Origin: Streptomyces sp. M92
GTDB lineage: Bacteria > Actinomycetota > Actinomycetes > Streptomycetales > Streptomycetaceae
Direction of reading: 5' to 3'
DNA length: 64,000 nucleotides
NCBI RefSeq assembly: GCF_028473745.1
Contig: NZ_CP101137.1
Location: forward strand, 2,852,001-2,916,000
Position numbers and translations under genes: made by a program. Under the pieces are notes generated by a model. It saw only the letters and a program-made list of their open reading frames with translations. It searched no databases and was not told where the DNA came from. Positions within the stretch are counted from its first letter, which is position 1. Every line of letters begins with the position of its first letter. Positions 35,565 to 44,178 of the stretch are shown one piece after another.

Positions 35565-35604
35565 GAGCCCGTGAGCCCGTGAGCCCGTGAGCTTGTGAGC
35601 CGTG
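35565..35604 (+). repeat. Five tandem copies of an 8-bp unit (GAGCCCGT)
   Basis: Three exact GAGCCCGT units (35565-35588), then GAGCTTGT and GAGCCGTG, immediately after the AAA gene stop. Each contains GTGAGC, so several potential GTG codons in different frames arise, but no frame uses them. Probably replication slippage in a 3' untranslated region. Confidence 0.8.
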
Positions 35605-35682
35605 GGACCCGTGTTGGCGTCTTATAACAAAGTTGGGGGCTGGCTGTGTCGGGCACAGGTTTGTCGACCATACTCCTGCGGT

Positions 35683-36273
35683 GTGGAGCAGCGCAGAGGA
35701 TCGACGAGCCAGCCCCTGGAAGGCGCCGGATTCGACCCGGCATTCATCCCCGGGCTCACCGCGCCCGTGACCGGTGAGCCGGAGGACGCGAGACCGGCGG
35801 AGGAGGAGACCGAGGCCGTCCGCGACGCGGACGAGACCACGGCGGAACCTGTCGACCAGGCCGGGGACGCGGAGGAGGAAGCGGAGGAGGAAGAGGACGA
35901 GGCCCCCGACGGCCCCGTCTTCGAGGCCGCCGACCGCCGCGCCCGGATCGTCGCCGACCACAAGGGCGTACGCCTCGCCCTCGACGACCAGAGCTGCGAG
36001 TTCCGCTGGGACGAGGTCGGCGCCGTCGAGACGGAGACCGGCCGCTTCGGCAAGCGGTTCACCGTCACGGTGCACACGCCGGACCGCCGCTGGTACCCGA
36101 TCGAGATCGAGGCGACGTCCCGGAGCCGCTTCAAGGAGTGGGAAGCCGCCCTGGACGAGGTCCTGGACGCGTACTTCGAGGACGGCGAGGCGGAGGTCGA
36201 GGCGACCGAGGAACAGGACACGACCGAGGAACGGGACACGACCGAGGAGCAGGAAGCAGCCGACGCGAAGTAG
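35683..36273 (+). CDS. Acidic protein with central beta domain, unknown function
   Basis: 196 aa from the GTG at 35683. Residues ~25-80 are very acidic and disordered with runs of Glu. Residues ~83-165 are a compact beta-rich domain (RRARIVADHKGVRLALDDQSCEFRWDEVGAVE; RFTVTVHTPDRRWYPIEIEA), resembling a PH-like or immunoglobulin-like fold. The tail repeats T-E-E-Q/R-D. A CATACT -10-like element 8 bases before the start suggests a leaderless transcript, common in Streptomyces. Standalone gene; I do not recognise a named family. Confidence 0.65.
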   Translation: MEQRRGSTSQPLEGAGFDPAFIPGLTAPVTGEPEDARPAEEETEAVRDADETTAEPVDQAGDAEEEAEEEEDEAPDGPVFEAADRRARIVADHKGVRLALDDQSCEFRWDEVGAVETETGRFGKRFTVTVHTPDRRWYPIEIEATSRSRFKEWEAALDEVLDAYFEDGEAEVEATEEQDTTEERDTTEEQEAADAK

Positions 36274-36353
36274 GGCCTGGGTTGGGCACCTTCGGGTGAA
36301 GATCCCCGCACGCCCTCTTGTCCCGTCGCCCGGCATGGGCTTTCTTGGCCCGC

Positions 36354-37682
36354 ATGGCGGACACCACGGGCAACACCAGTGACAGGGCCACGGGGACACC
36401 CCACGGCTCCGACTCGGCACCCCGCAAATCCAGTTGGCGCTACATCGGCCCCGGCATCGTCGTCGCGGCGACCGGGGTCGGCGCCGGCGACCTCGTGGCC
36501 ACCCTGATCGCGGGCAGCAACTTCGGCTACACCCTGCTGTGGGCGGCGGTCCTCGGCTGCCTGGTCAAGATCTCCCTGGCCGAGGCGGCGGGCCGCTGGC
36601 ACCTCTCCACCGGCCGCACCCTCTTCGACGGCTGGGCCAGCCTGGGCCGCTGGACGACGTGGTTCTTCGCGGTCTACGTCGTGATCTGGGGCTTCTCCTA
36701 CGGCGCGGCGGCGATGTCGTCCAGCGCCCTGCCCCTGCAGGCCCTCTTCCCCGGCGTGATGGACCTCGAATGGTGGGGCGTGGCCTGCGGCGTGGTCGGC
36801 CTGGTCTTCGTCTGGTTCAACAAGTACGCCGTCTTCGAGAAGGTCATGACGGTCCTGGTCGGCGTCATGTTCGTGGTGACGGTCTACCTGGCGATCCGGG
36901 TCGCCCCCAACCTGGGCGACGCCTTCGCCGGCCTCCTCCCCGTCATCCCCGACGGCGAGGACTCCGTCCTCAACACCCTCGGCCTGATCGGCGGCGTGGG
37001 CGGCACGATCACGCTCGCCGCCTACGGCTACTGGGTCAACGCCAAGGGCTGGGCCAATACCGGCTGGATGAAGGTGATGCGGCTGGACAACCGGGTCGCC
37101 TACATCACCACCGGCGTCTTCGTCGTCGCCATGCTCTTCGTCGGCGCGGAGCTGCTGCACGCCGCGAACATCGCGCTCTCCGGCGGCGGCAAGGGCCTGG
37201 TGCAGCTCGGCGACATCCTGGAGGACGAGTACGGCACGGTGACGGCCAAGTTCTTCCTGATCGGCTTCTTCGCCACGTCGTTCACCTCGCTCATCGGCGT
37301 GTGGCACGGCGTGAGCCTGATGTTCGCCGACTTCGTGTCCCGGCTGCGGGACAAGCGGGCGGGGAAGGCCAAGGAGATCGCCACCGGTGAGCACGAGCGC
37401 TCCTGGCCCTTCCGCGCGTACCTCCTGTGGCTGACCTTCCCGCCCATCGTCCTGCTCTTCCAGGGCGAACCCTTCCGCCTGGTCATCATCTACGGCGTCC
37501 TGGGCGCGGCCTTCATGCCCTTCCTGGCCCTGACCCTGGTCTGGCTCCTCAACTCCTCCCGCACACCGGCCGAGTGGCGCAACGGCTGGCTCAGCAACGG
37601 CATGCTCACGATCGCGGGCCTGCTGTTCCTGGTGCTGTGCGTGAAGGAGATCTGGGACCAGCCTTGGGCCAGCTTCTTCTGA
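36354..37682 (+). CDS. Nramp-superfamily transporter lacking the canonical metal motifs
   Basis: 442 aa; ATG chosen at MADTTGN, as the earlier start at 36318 lacks a ribosome site. Eleven hydrophobic helices. The first resembles Nramp (GPGIVVAATGVGAGDLVATLIAGSNFGYTLLW), but the metal-binding DPGN is replaced by GAGD. The TM6 MPH motif is likewise absent (ITLAAYGYWVNAKGW). Nramp-related proteins without these residues, such as Mg-type NRMTs, move other substrates. So although automatic annotation would say Mn/Fe transporter, the substrate is open. Confidence 0.8.
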   Translation: MADTTGNTSDRATGTPHGSDSAPRKSSWRYIGPGIVVAATGVGAGDLVATLIAGSNFGYTLLWAAVLGCLVKISLAEAAGRWHLSTGRTLFDGWASLGRWTTWFFAVYVVIWGFSYGAAAMSSSALPLQALFPGVMDLEWWGVACGVVGLVFVWFNKYAVFEKVMTVLVGVMFVVTVYLAIRVAPNLGDAFAGLLPVIPDGEDSVLNTLGLIGGVGGTITLAAYGYWVNAKGWANTGWMKVMRLDNRVAYITTGVFVVAMLFVGAELLHAANIALSGGGKGLVQLGDILEDEYGTVTAKFFLIGFFATSFTSLIGVWHGVSLMFADFVSRLRDKRAGKAKEIATGEHERSWPFRAYLLWLTFPPIVLLFQGEPFRLVIIYGVLGAAFMPFLALTLVWLLNSSRTPAEWRNGWLSNGMLTIAGLLFLVLCVKEIWDQPWASFF

Positions 37683-37706
37683 CCGCCGCCCGGACCGTCG
37701 CCGTCC

Positions 37707-38993
37707 TTACCGAAGCTTGTCCCACTCCGGGCTGAGCGCCATCTCCCGCAGCTGATCGATGGTCAGCGCGGGAGTGGCACGGGACGGCTCTGCGTGCGCG
37801 GCCCCGTTGTTGAAGGCGCTGATCACCACACGGAAGCCGTCCTTGCCGGGCCGCAGGGTGTCGGCGGTCCACATGAGCACCCCCGGGACACGGTCGTCGC
37901 CGATTCCCTGCCGGGTCTTGACCAGGGTGCCGTCGGGAAGCTCCTCCCCACCGCCGTAGAGCTGGTCGGCGACGTCGTCCATCCCGTACTGGACGTTGAC
38001 CTGGACGAGGCTCTCACCCTGCCCGTCATCGACGACGACGTAGGTGAACCCGCTCTCCTGCCCACCCTCCTTGACCACGTCCAGCCCCTCCGGGAGCAGC
38101 CCGACCAGCGTCTCGTTGGCGTCCTTGCCGGAGACGGGGGCAGGCGGTTCGTCGGCGGGCGGGGCGGCCTTGGTGGGCGCGGCGGACTTCGGGTTCGGGG
38201 GGATCGCGTCCACGACCTGGCGCCACACCTCGGCCGTGACGACCTCCTTCAGCTGCTCGGCCGACAACGGAGGCTCCGCACGGGAGACGGGCGCGCCCTT
38301 CTGCGCGGGCGCGTTCCACTCGCTCAGGCTGACGTGCTGCCCCTGGTCCGTGACCAGGTCGGCGGACCAGAGCTTGGTGTCGACACGCTTGTCCGCATAC
38401 TCGTAGCCCTTGAACAGCCGCAGCAGCGAGCCGTCGGGCAGGCGGGTGGAGGAACAGGAGTCGTGCGGGACGAACGTCTCGTCGGGACACTCCATCAGCT
38501 GGCGGACCTGAGCACTGCCCGGCTCCACCCGATACAGGCCCATGCTGATCGCGGCGGCCCCCTCCCCGTCGTCGTACACGACATACGCGTACGGCGAGGG
38601 CTGGTCGGCCGACCCCCGGGCGTCCTCCTGGCTGAACTCGCCCTCGGGAAGCAGCTCCTTGAGCTGACCGAGGACGGTGTCGCCGGAGACGGGAGGCGGA
38701 GCGGGCGTCGTGGCGGAGGCCGAGGGCTGTGACGTGGCCCCGGTGGTCGCGGAGGAGACGTCCCGCCCGCCGGAGTTCCCCTGCGGCAGCAGCATCGCCC
38801 CGCCCACCCCGACCAGCGCGACCCCGGCCACCCCGCCCAGCACCCCGGCCCGGCGCCGCGTCAGCGCCCGCCGCCCGCGGGCCCGCCCGCCGGTGACGAG
38901 GGCCGAACCGTCGGCGTGGAAACCCCCGCCGGTCTGGTGCAGGGCGGCGGAGAGCCGCTCCTCGAAGATTTCCTGGTCCTGGTTTTCGGGCAT
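37707..38993 (-). CDS. Single-pass membrane protein with two repeated extracytoplasmic domains, partner of the sigma factor
   Basis: 428 aa from the ATG at 38993, preceded by GGAAAGGG. A short cytoplasmic N-terminus (IFEERLSAALHQTGGGFHADGSALV) precedes an Arg-rich stretch and one helix (~50-72, VLGGVAGVALVGVGGAMLL). The exterior has a Ser/Thr/Pro linker and two related segments, each with LLPEG and YVVxDDGxG motifs (about 115-265 and 300-420). The gene follows the SigE-family sigma gene on the same strand, an arrangement typical of a membrane partner or anti-sigma-like sensor. No zinc-anti-sigma motif is seen. Confidence 0.75.
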   Translation of the reverse strand: MPENQDQEIFEERLSAALHQTGGGFHADGSALVTGGRARGRRALTRRRAGVLGGVAGVALVGVGGAMLLPQGNSGGRDVSSATTGATSQPSASATTPAPPPVSGDTVLGQLKELLPEGEFSQEDARGSADQPSPYAYVVYDDGEGAAAISMGLYRVEPGSAQVRQLMECPDETFVPHDSCSSTRLPDGSLLRLFKGYEYADKRVDTKLWSADLVTDQGQHVSLSEWNAPAQKGAPVSRAEPPLSAEQLKEVVTAEVWRQVVDAIPPNPKSAAPTKAAPPADEPPAPVSGKDANETLVGLLPEGLDVVKEGGQESGFTYVVVDDGQGESLVQVNVQYGMDDVADQLYGGGEELPDGTLVKTRQGIGDDRVPGVLMWTADTLRPGKDGFRVVISAFNNGAAHAEPSRATPALTIDQLREMALSPEWDKLR

Positions 38994-39074
38994 GGCGAAC
39001 CACCCTTTCCGCATGGATGGGAGAAGTGAGAGCCGAAGTGGGGGAGTGGGAACGGGGGAACGAGATCGGTTACG

Positions 39075-39584
39075 TCAGTATCTGGCGTACTCCGCGAGAT
39101 CCTCGCCGAGCAGTTCACGCAGCCGGCCCAGCGCCCGGGAGCACCGGGTCCGCACGGCCGCCGAGCTGACGTTCATGACGTCGGCGGTCTCCTCGATCGA
39201 CCGGTCCTCCCAGTACCGCAGGACGACCACGGCCCGGTCCTTGGCGGGCAGCCGCGCCAGCGCGTCCAGCAGCGTCAGCCGCAGCGAGGCGTCGCCGTCC
39301 CCGGCGCCGGGCAGGTCCGGGAACACGTCCGTGGCCCGCTCCCGGCTGCTGCGCCGCCGCTGGTGGGCGAGGAAGGCCCGGGTGAGCACGGTCTGCGCGT
39401 ACCCGGCGGGGTTCCCCACCCGGGAGACGCGTCCCCAGCGGACGTACAGCCGCCCGAAGGTCTCCTGGACGAGGTCCTCGGCCAGGTGCGTGTCCCCGGC
39501 GGTGAGCAGACAGGCGGACCGGTACAGGTGGCCGGCCCGCGCCACCGCGAACTCGGCGTACTCGTCCGCCCGCGCCTGTCTCAT
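39075..39584 (-). CDS. SigE-family ECF RNA polymerase sigma factor
   Basis: 169 aa. Region 2: YAEFAVARAGHLYRSACLLTAGDTHLAEDLVQETFGRLYVRW. Region 4: LARLPAKDRAVVVLRYWEDRSIEETADVMNVSSAAVRTRCSRALGRL, a complete HTH. Matches the actinobacterial SigE-70 family of small ECF sigmas. Directs transcription of a small stress regulon, probably including the adjacent membrane protein, whose gene follows after 81 bases. No promoter consensus could be fixed. Confidence 0.95.
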   Translation of the reverse strand: MRQARADEYAEFAVARAGHLYRSACLLTAGDTHLAEDLVQETFGRLYVRWGRVSRVGNPAGYAQTVLTRAFLAHQRRRSSRERATDVFPDLPGAGDGDASLRLTLLDALARLPAKDRAVVVLRYWEDRSIEETADVMNVSSAAVRTRCSRALGRLRELLGEDLAEYARY

Positions 39585-39670
39585 ACCCGCGTTCCCCCGT
39601 ACTCACCGCTGTCGTGTACTGCCTTCACCTCACTGATGCGGTGGGCCCCGGGAAATGTTTCATACGGACT

Positions 39671-39862
39671 TCACAGGAGGTGGTCGGCCTTGCCCGCCTT
39701 GATGTCGAGGATCATGCGGCGCAGGGCGTCCCGGCTGTCGGTGAGGGGGGTGTCCTCCTCGCCGGCTATGGCGATGTAGGCGTTGCCGGTGGTGTCTGTG
39801 CCGAGGCGGAAGCAGGAGTTCCCCTCGCCGCAGAAGGGGTCTTCCCACGTGATGTCGCTCAT
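39671..39862 (-). CDS. DUF397-domain small protein
   Basis: 63 aa, ATG at 39862. Reads MSDITWEDPFCGEGNSCFRL, then AYIAIAGEEDTPLTDSRDALRRMILDIKAG: the DUF397 pattern (Cys-x-x-Gly-x-x-Cys-type start, then the DSRDxxRR core). In streptomycetes DUF397 proteins occur directly beside Xre-DUF5753 regulators, as here (11 bases apart), and modulate them (WhiJ/BldB-type systems). The cysteine-containing first half departs slightly from the usual SSYSGGxGGNCV pattern. Confidence 0.85.
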   Translation of the reverse strand: MSDITWEDPFCGEGNSCFRLGTDTTGNAYIAIAGEEDTPLTDSRDALRRMILDIKAGKADHLL

Positions 39863-39873
39863 CAGGCATCTCC

Positions 39874-40725
39874 TCAGAGGTCGTTGGCGATCTCGCGGAT
39901 GAAGTCGCGTGATGCCGCCGACGACAGGGCGATGCGCTCCATCCAGTCCAGGTGGGCACGGTACTTCGCCAGCTGGGCGTCGGCGTGGAGGAAGTCCGGC
40001 CCGTGCGAGCTGTCGATCTGCACCGTGTCCAGTTGGGCAACGGGACCCTCCGCGTACAGCACGGTCTGTCCGGCCCCCGGGAAGGCGCCGGCGGCGAAGG
40101 GGATGACCAGGACGGTCACGTTCTCCTGCTCCGACTTCTCCAGGACGTGATGCAACTGCGCCTTGGCGACGTGGCGTCCACCGAACTGCATGCGGAGCGC
40201 CGCCTCGTGCACGACGGCGACGAACGGCGTCGCATCCTTGCCGTCCAGCACCTGCTGACGCTCCACGCGGTGTGCCAGGCGCAGGGCGACCTCGTGGTCG
40301 GGCAATTGCGGAATGACGACACGGAAGACCGCCATCGCGTGGTCGGAGGTCTGCAACAGCCCTGGAATGTGCATGGAGTAGGCGGCCCGCATGCGAACTG
40401 CGTGCGCCTCCAACTCCGCGATGTCCAGCATCCCTTGGGGAAGGGATCCCCGATACCTCTCCCACCACCCGCGCCGGCCGCCTGCTGCCATGCTCACCAG
40501 GGCCTCGACATACTCGGTGTCCGGGCATTCGCAGTTGCAGGCGAGGGTGCGCACCCGCTCCGGGCTGACCGCCCGTACCCCCGACTCGATGTGCGAGATC
40601 GTGCCACGGTCGACCCCCAGCAGCCCCGCGGCGGACTCCGCGGACATCCCCGCCGACGTACGCATGCGACGGACCTCGATCCCGAGCCGTTTCTGACGTG
40701 CTGTGGCTGACGTCCTCGCTCCCAC
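39874..40725 (-). CDS. Xre-family regulator with DUF5753 domain (WhiJ-like)
   Basis: 283 aa from the GTG at 40725, preceded by GGCGGAGGGAG; the frame continues to 40779 but lacks a better start. HTH (LGIEVRRMRTSAGMSAESAAGLLGVDRGTISHIESG) near residues 12-48, then a DUF5753 effector domain (YSMHIPGLLQTSDHAMAVFR; RVERQQVLDG; LHHVLEKSEQENVTVLVIPF). Such regulators repress development-linked genes with a DUF397 partner. Probably autoregulated through the palindrome at 40793-40808 in the divergent promoter. Confidence 0.93.
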   Translation of the reverse strand: MGARTSATARQKRLGIEVRRMRTSAGMSAESAAGLLGVDRGTISHIESGVRAVSPERVRTLACNCECPDTEYVEALVSMAAGGRRGWWERYRGSLPQGMLDIAELEAHAVRMRAAYSMHIPGLLQTSDHAMAVFRVVIPQLPDHEVALRLAHRVERQQVLDGKDATPFVAVVHEAALRMQFGGRHVAKAQLHHVLEKSEQENVTVLVIPFAAGAFPGAGQTVLYAEGPVAQLDTVQIDSSHGPDFLHADAQLAKYRAHLDWMERIALSSAASRDFIREIANDL

Positions 40726-40792
40726 ACCGCTCCCTCCGCCTGCCGTCGTGAGCAGCCTGCCACCCACGATCGAGCGCACTTTTCACTTCATG

Positions 40793-40808
40793 GTGCCAAA
40801 TTAGGCAC
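40793..40808. promoter_or_regulatory. Palindrome GTGCC-AAATTA-GGCAC upstream of the Xre regulator
   Basis: Inverted repeat with 5-bp arms around an AT-rich centre, 68 bases upstream of the Xre start and 111 bases upstream of the divergent ATP-binding gene. Placement fits an operator for the divergent WhiJ-like set. Partner specificity is inferred from position only. Confidence 0.45.
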
Positions 40809-40918
40809 TCGCGTCGATACATTCGGTACCGCACACGCTACACACGGCGATTGGAAGTGCATCGCGCAAGCCTGCCCGCGCGACGGAGCCACCGACCGCC
40901 CCCGACAAAGGAGTCGCC

Positions 40919-41407
40919 ATGCCCCCGTCCCACTGCCCCGTCGCCCCCGCCTACCCGGCGGACCCGACACCCCCCATCCCCGAAACCCTGGCCTACAGCT
41001 TCACCCTCCCCGCCGCCCTCTCCAGCCCCGCCCTGGCAAGGGCAACCGCACGCCACGTGCTCCGGACGCACGGCCTGACCGACATGCTGGACCCGGCGCT
41101 GCAAGCGGTCGGCGAACTCACCGCCGTCGCGTGCCGGTTCACGGAGTCGGTGGACTACTACCTGACCCTCCGCTACCGCTTCTCCACCCTCCGGGTCATC
41201 GCCTACGACAGCCACCCCCGCCACACCAGCCCCCACCTGGCCACCGCCTGCGACACCCGCCGCCGCGCCGCCCTCCGCCTCCTGGCCTGCGTCTGCCGCG
41301 CCTGCGACGGCACGTGGGGCTTCGGCGAGGCGAGGGAGCCCGGCGGCGGCACACGCATGTGGGCGACCCTGCCGAGGGCGAGCGCGGCGGCGTACGGGGC
41401 GCCTTGA
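40919..41407 (+). CDS. Degenerate GHKL ATP-binding protein (anti-sigma-factor-like)
   Basis: 162 aa; ATG after AAAGGAG. Helix FTLPAALSSPALARATARHVLRTHGL followed by LQAVGELTAVACRFT, aligning with the N-box helix of RsbW/SpoIIAB-type kinases (VSELVTNAVRHT). The usual ENA residues are altered and the G-boxes are not obvious, so ATP binding may be lost. It ends WGFGEAREPGGGTRMWATLP, the typical C-terminal strand. Divergent from the Xre/DUF397 pair, completing the three-gene set repeatedly seen in streptomycetes. Confidence 0.75.
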   Translation: MPPSHCPVAPAYPADPTPPIPETLAYSFTLPAALSSPALARATARHVLRTHGLTDMLDPALQAVGELTAVACRFTESVDYYLTLRYRFSTLRVIAYDSHPRHTSPHLATACDTRRRAALRLLACVCRACDGTWGFGEAREPGGGTRMWATLPRASAAAYGAP

Positions 41408-41464
41408 GGGAACCGTGCCGACGGCCCGTGTGTCCACCGGCCTCCGGCCGTATGGGAGCCGTCT

Positions 41465-42097
41465 TCAGCCGGGTCCCGGCCGACGGGTGGCGAAGCTGTC
41501 GTCGATGCCCGGGATCCAGAAGCAGATCTCCAACGTCTTCAGGCGGTCCCAGTGCCGGACGCGGCGCCCGTGCCTGACCGCGGCGATCAGAGCGGCGAGC
41601 AGCAGTGCCGAGGAGACCGCCGCCCATACGCGCTCGGGTCCCACGGCGAGTTCTGCCAGCGCCGCGACGCAGGCGAACGTCAGGGCGAGGGCGGAGTTCC
41701 GCAGCATCAACGCGACCCCTTGCAGCCGGGTGATCTCGCTCGCTGCCTCCTTGTCGTGGAGTTCCGCCGCCGCGAGCAGGAGCGGCATGTCGGAGTGCAC
41801 GAAGGGTCGGTCCCGGGCCTCGGGTACCGCGGTCACGAAGGCCGACCGAGCGTGGTCGGCGCTCCAGTTCCAGCTCGGTGCCAGCTTGTCCAGGAGGGCG
41901 CTCAATGGATAGGTGAGGTGGCCCAGAAGGTAGCTGGCAACGGCGGCCGCGACCAACTGCAGTGCCGACGGAGCCGAGGCCAGACTCGCGAGGTCAAGGA
42001 TCTCCAAGCGTGCGAGCAGGTAAAGGATGAGGGACAGGTGCAGAGCGCCGGGTATCCCGTAGGTGAACAGGTCGAAGATGCCCACAGCCAACGTCAC
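41465..42097 (-). CDS. Membrane protein of unknown function (four helices)
   Basis: 210 aa. Two helices near the N-terminus (FTYGIPGALHLSLILYLLARL; LQLVAAAVASYLLGHLTYPLSALL), a cytoplasmic segment (~75-130), two more helices (NSALALTFACVAALAELAV; VWAAVSSALLLAALIAAV) and a basic C-terminus. No recognised family. Stands alone, 100 bases from the chitinase terminator. Confidence 0.7.
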   Translation of the reverse strand: MTLAVGIFDLFTYGIPGALHLSLILYLLARLEILDLASLASAPSALQLVAAAVASYLLGHLTYPLSALLDKLAPSWNWSADHARSAFVTAVPEARDRPFVHSDMPLLLAAAELHDKEAASEITRLQGVALMLRNSALALTFACVAALAELAVGPERVWAAVSSALLLAALIAAVRHGRRVRHWDRLKTLEICFWIPGIDDSFATRRPGPG

Positions 42098-42197
42098 GTT
42101 GCTCCCCCTGACTCGCCGAGGGGTCCGACTTTAGTGAGCAGGGCGGAAGAGCGGTGCAGGGGCCGTCCGCAGAGGCCGGGCCCGGGTGGGGTGACGG

Positions 42198-42250
42198 CGA
42201 CATGCCGTTCCCCTCGCCCGTCTTCCGGGGGCGAGGGGAACGGCATGTCG
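42198..42250 (-). terminator. Terminator: 22-bp perfect inverted repeat after the chitinase gene
   Basis: Left arm 42198-42219 and right arm 42229-42250 are exact reverse complements over 22 bases, including ATGCCGTTCCCCTCGCCC, with a 9-base loop (GTCTTCCGG). It begins 8 bases beyond the chitinase stop. No T-run follows, as usual for high-GC actinomycetes. Confidence 0.9.
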
Positions 42251-42257
42251 GCCTGAA

Positions 42258-43997
42258 CTACGGCAGCGCGTCCACGTGCGGACCCACCACGTTGGACCAC
42301 GCGTTGCCCGACGTCGCGTCCCAGTTCGTGGACCAGGTCATCGCGCCCCGCAGGTCGGGGTACGTCCTCGACGGCTTGAAGGAGCCGCAGTTCGTGCCCT
42401 TGGTGAGGCAGTCCAGGGCGGCGTTGACCACCGACGGGGCGACGTAGCCGCCGCCGGCCGCGCGGGTGGAGGCCGGGAGGCCGAGGCCCACCTGGGACGG
42501 GTCGAGGCCGTTCTCCAGCTGGATGCAGGCCAGGGCGGTGAGGAAGTCGACCGTGCCCTGCGCGTACACCTTGCCGTCGCAGCCCAGCATCGTGCCGCTG
42601 TTGTAGTACTGCATGTTGACGACGGTGAGGATGTCCTTCACGTTCAGCGCCGTGCGGAAGTACGACCCCGACGTCGACTGCATGTCGATGGTCTGCGGCG
42701 CCATCGTGAGGATCATGTCCGGGCCCGCCTTCGCCGACAGGGCGCGCAGGGCCTGCGTCATGTAGGTCGCGTTGAGGCCGTTCTCCAGGTCGATGTCGAC
42801 GCCGTCGAAGCCGTACTCCTGCATCACCGCGTACACGGAGTTCGCGAAGTTGGTGGCGGAGGCCGCGTCGTTCACCGAGACGGTGCCCTTCTCGCCGCCC
42901 ACCGAGATGATGACCTTCTTGCCGGCCGCCTGCTTGGCCCGGACGTCCGCCTTGAACTGGTCGACCGTGTAGCCGTCGAGGCCGGCCGTGTCGAGGTTGA
43001 AGTCCACCGCGCCCGGGGTGCCGGTCGCGTCCGCGAAGGCCACCGCGATGATGTCGTACTGGGAGGAGACGTCCGAGATCCGCTGGACCGCCGCGCCGTT
43101 GTCGAAGTTCTGCCAGTAGCCGGTCACCGCGTGCTTGGGCAGGTCGCCGCCGTCGCCGCCGCCGTCGTCCGGCGCCGTGGTGCGGGCCGTGACCGCCGCC
43201 GACTTCGCCGACTCACCGGCCGCGTTGGTGGCCGTGACCTGGAAGGAGTACGACGTCGAGGCCGCGAGGCCGGTCACGGTCGCCGACGTGCCGGTCACCG
43301 CCGTCACCTTCGTGCCGTCGCGGTAGACGTTGTAGCCGGTGGCGCCGGAGACCGTGTTCCAGGCGAGGGACGCCGAGGAGGAGGTCGTACCGGAGACGCT
43401 CAGGCCGGCCGGGGCGGCCGGCACCGTGGGCTCGGGGCCGCCGTCGTCGCCGCCGCCCCCGTCCGGGCCGAAGACGGACAGGTCGTCGGCGTAGTAGGCG
43501 GACTGCCCGTACCAGCCGTGCGTGTAGACCGTCACGGAGGTGGTGGAGGAGCCGGTGGTGAAGGTCGTCCGCAGCTGCTTCCAGGACGCCGAGTCCGGGG
43601 TCCACGTCGAGACGTCCGTGGTGCCCGTGCCGGTCACGCCCAGGTAGGCGTACCCGCCCTGCACCCAGGCGCTCAGGTCGTACGTCGAGCCGGGCTTGAC
43701 CTTCACCGTCTGGGAGCAGCGGGCGTTGTCGTGGCCGTTCGGCGTCGCCTTCAGCGCGGCGGAGCCGCCGTGTGCCGGGGAGGAGACGGTCGTACCGCTG
43801 TTCGCCGAGCAGGTCCAGCCGGTCAGCCCGGCCTCGAAGCCGGCGTTCTTCGCGTTGTTGACGTCGGCGGCGGACGCCTGGCCGACGGCGGTGACGGACA
43901 GGGCGAGCGCGGCGGTGACGGCACCCGCCCAGAACTTCGTCCGCCTGCCGAACTGTCTGCCGATCTGTCTGCCGGTGCGTCGGCGTACGGGGTCCAT
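42258..43997 (-). CDS. Secreted GH18 chitinase with carbohydrate-binding and fibronectin III modules
   Basis: 579 aa from the ATG at 43997 with GGAGG upstream. Order: twin-Arg/basic signal peptide (~1-43, ending ASA), CBM (45-185, NAGFEAGLTGWTCSANSG and YYADDLSVFG), Gly/Asp linker, FnIII (~200-285, GLSVSGTTSSSASLAWN), linker, GH18 barrel (~300-579). The catalytic motif DGVDIDLE gives Asp398, Asp401, Asp403 and the acid Glu405. SVGGEKG and MTMAPQ-like strands are present. It hydrolyses chitin outside the cell. A DasR-like element lies just upstream, matching the usual control of streptomycete chitinases by N-acetylglucosamine. Confidence 0.95.
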   Translation of the reverse strand: MDPVRRRTGRQIGRQFGRRTKFWAGAVTAALALSVTAVGQASAADVNNAKNAGFEAGLTGWTCSANSGTTVSSPAHGGSAALKATPNGHDNARCSQTVKVKPGSTYDLSAWVQGGYAYLGVTGTGTTDVSTWTPDSASWKQLRTTFTTGSSTTSVTVYTHGWYGQSAYYADDLSVFGPDGGGGDDGGPEPTVPAAPAGLSVSGTTSSSASLAWNTVSGATGYNVYRDGTKVTAVTGTSATVTGLAASTSYSFQVTATNAAGESAKSAAVTARTTAPDDGGGDGGDLPKHAVTGYWQNFDNGAAVQRISDVSSQYDIIAVAFADATGTPGAVDFNLDTAGLDGYTVDQFKADVRAKQAAGKKVIISVGGEKGTVSVNDAASATNFANSVYAVMQEYGFDGVDIDLENGLNATYMTQALRALSAKAGPDMILTMAPQTIDMQSTSGSYFRTALNVKDILTVVNMQYYNSGTMLGCDGKVYAQGTVDFLTALACIQLENGLDPSQVGLGLPASTRAAGGGYVAPSVVNAALDCLTKGTNCGSFKPSRTYPDLRGAMTWSTNWDATSGNAWSNVVGPHVDALP

Positions 43998-44036
43998 GGG
44001 GGCCTCCGGTGGGGAGATGGGGGCAGTGAGGTACAA

Positions 44037-44052
44037 GGTGGTCCAGACCAAT
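44037..44052. promoter_or_regulatory. DasR-responsive-element-like site (TGGTCCAGACCA)
   Basis: TGGTCCAGACCA at 44039-44050 differs at one base from the symmetric core TGGTCTAGACCA of known dre sites in chitinase and GlcNAc genes. It lies 42 bases upstream of the chitinase ATG. A looser inverted repeat (GGTAC 44071-44075 / GTACC 44088-44092) is further upstream. The 339-base region 43998-44336 has no gene and holds both divergent promoters. Confidence 0.8.
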
Positions 44053-44178
44053 TGAAGGTGTCAAGAGGTAGGTACGGACCAAGTTCTGTACCGTCTCGCG
44101 GACTTGGCGACGTCCGGGATGAGGCCGCGCGCCGCCCGAGCTGTGACCGAGAAATGCTCAACCTGTCCCGTTTTGGCG

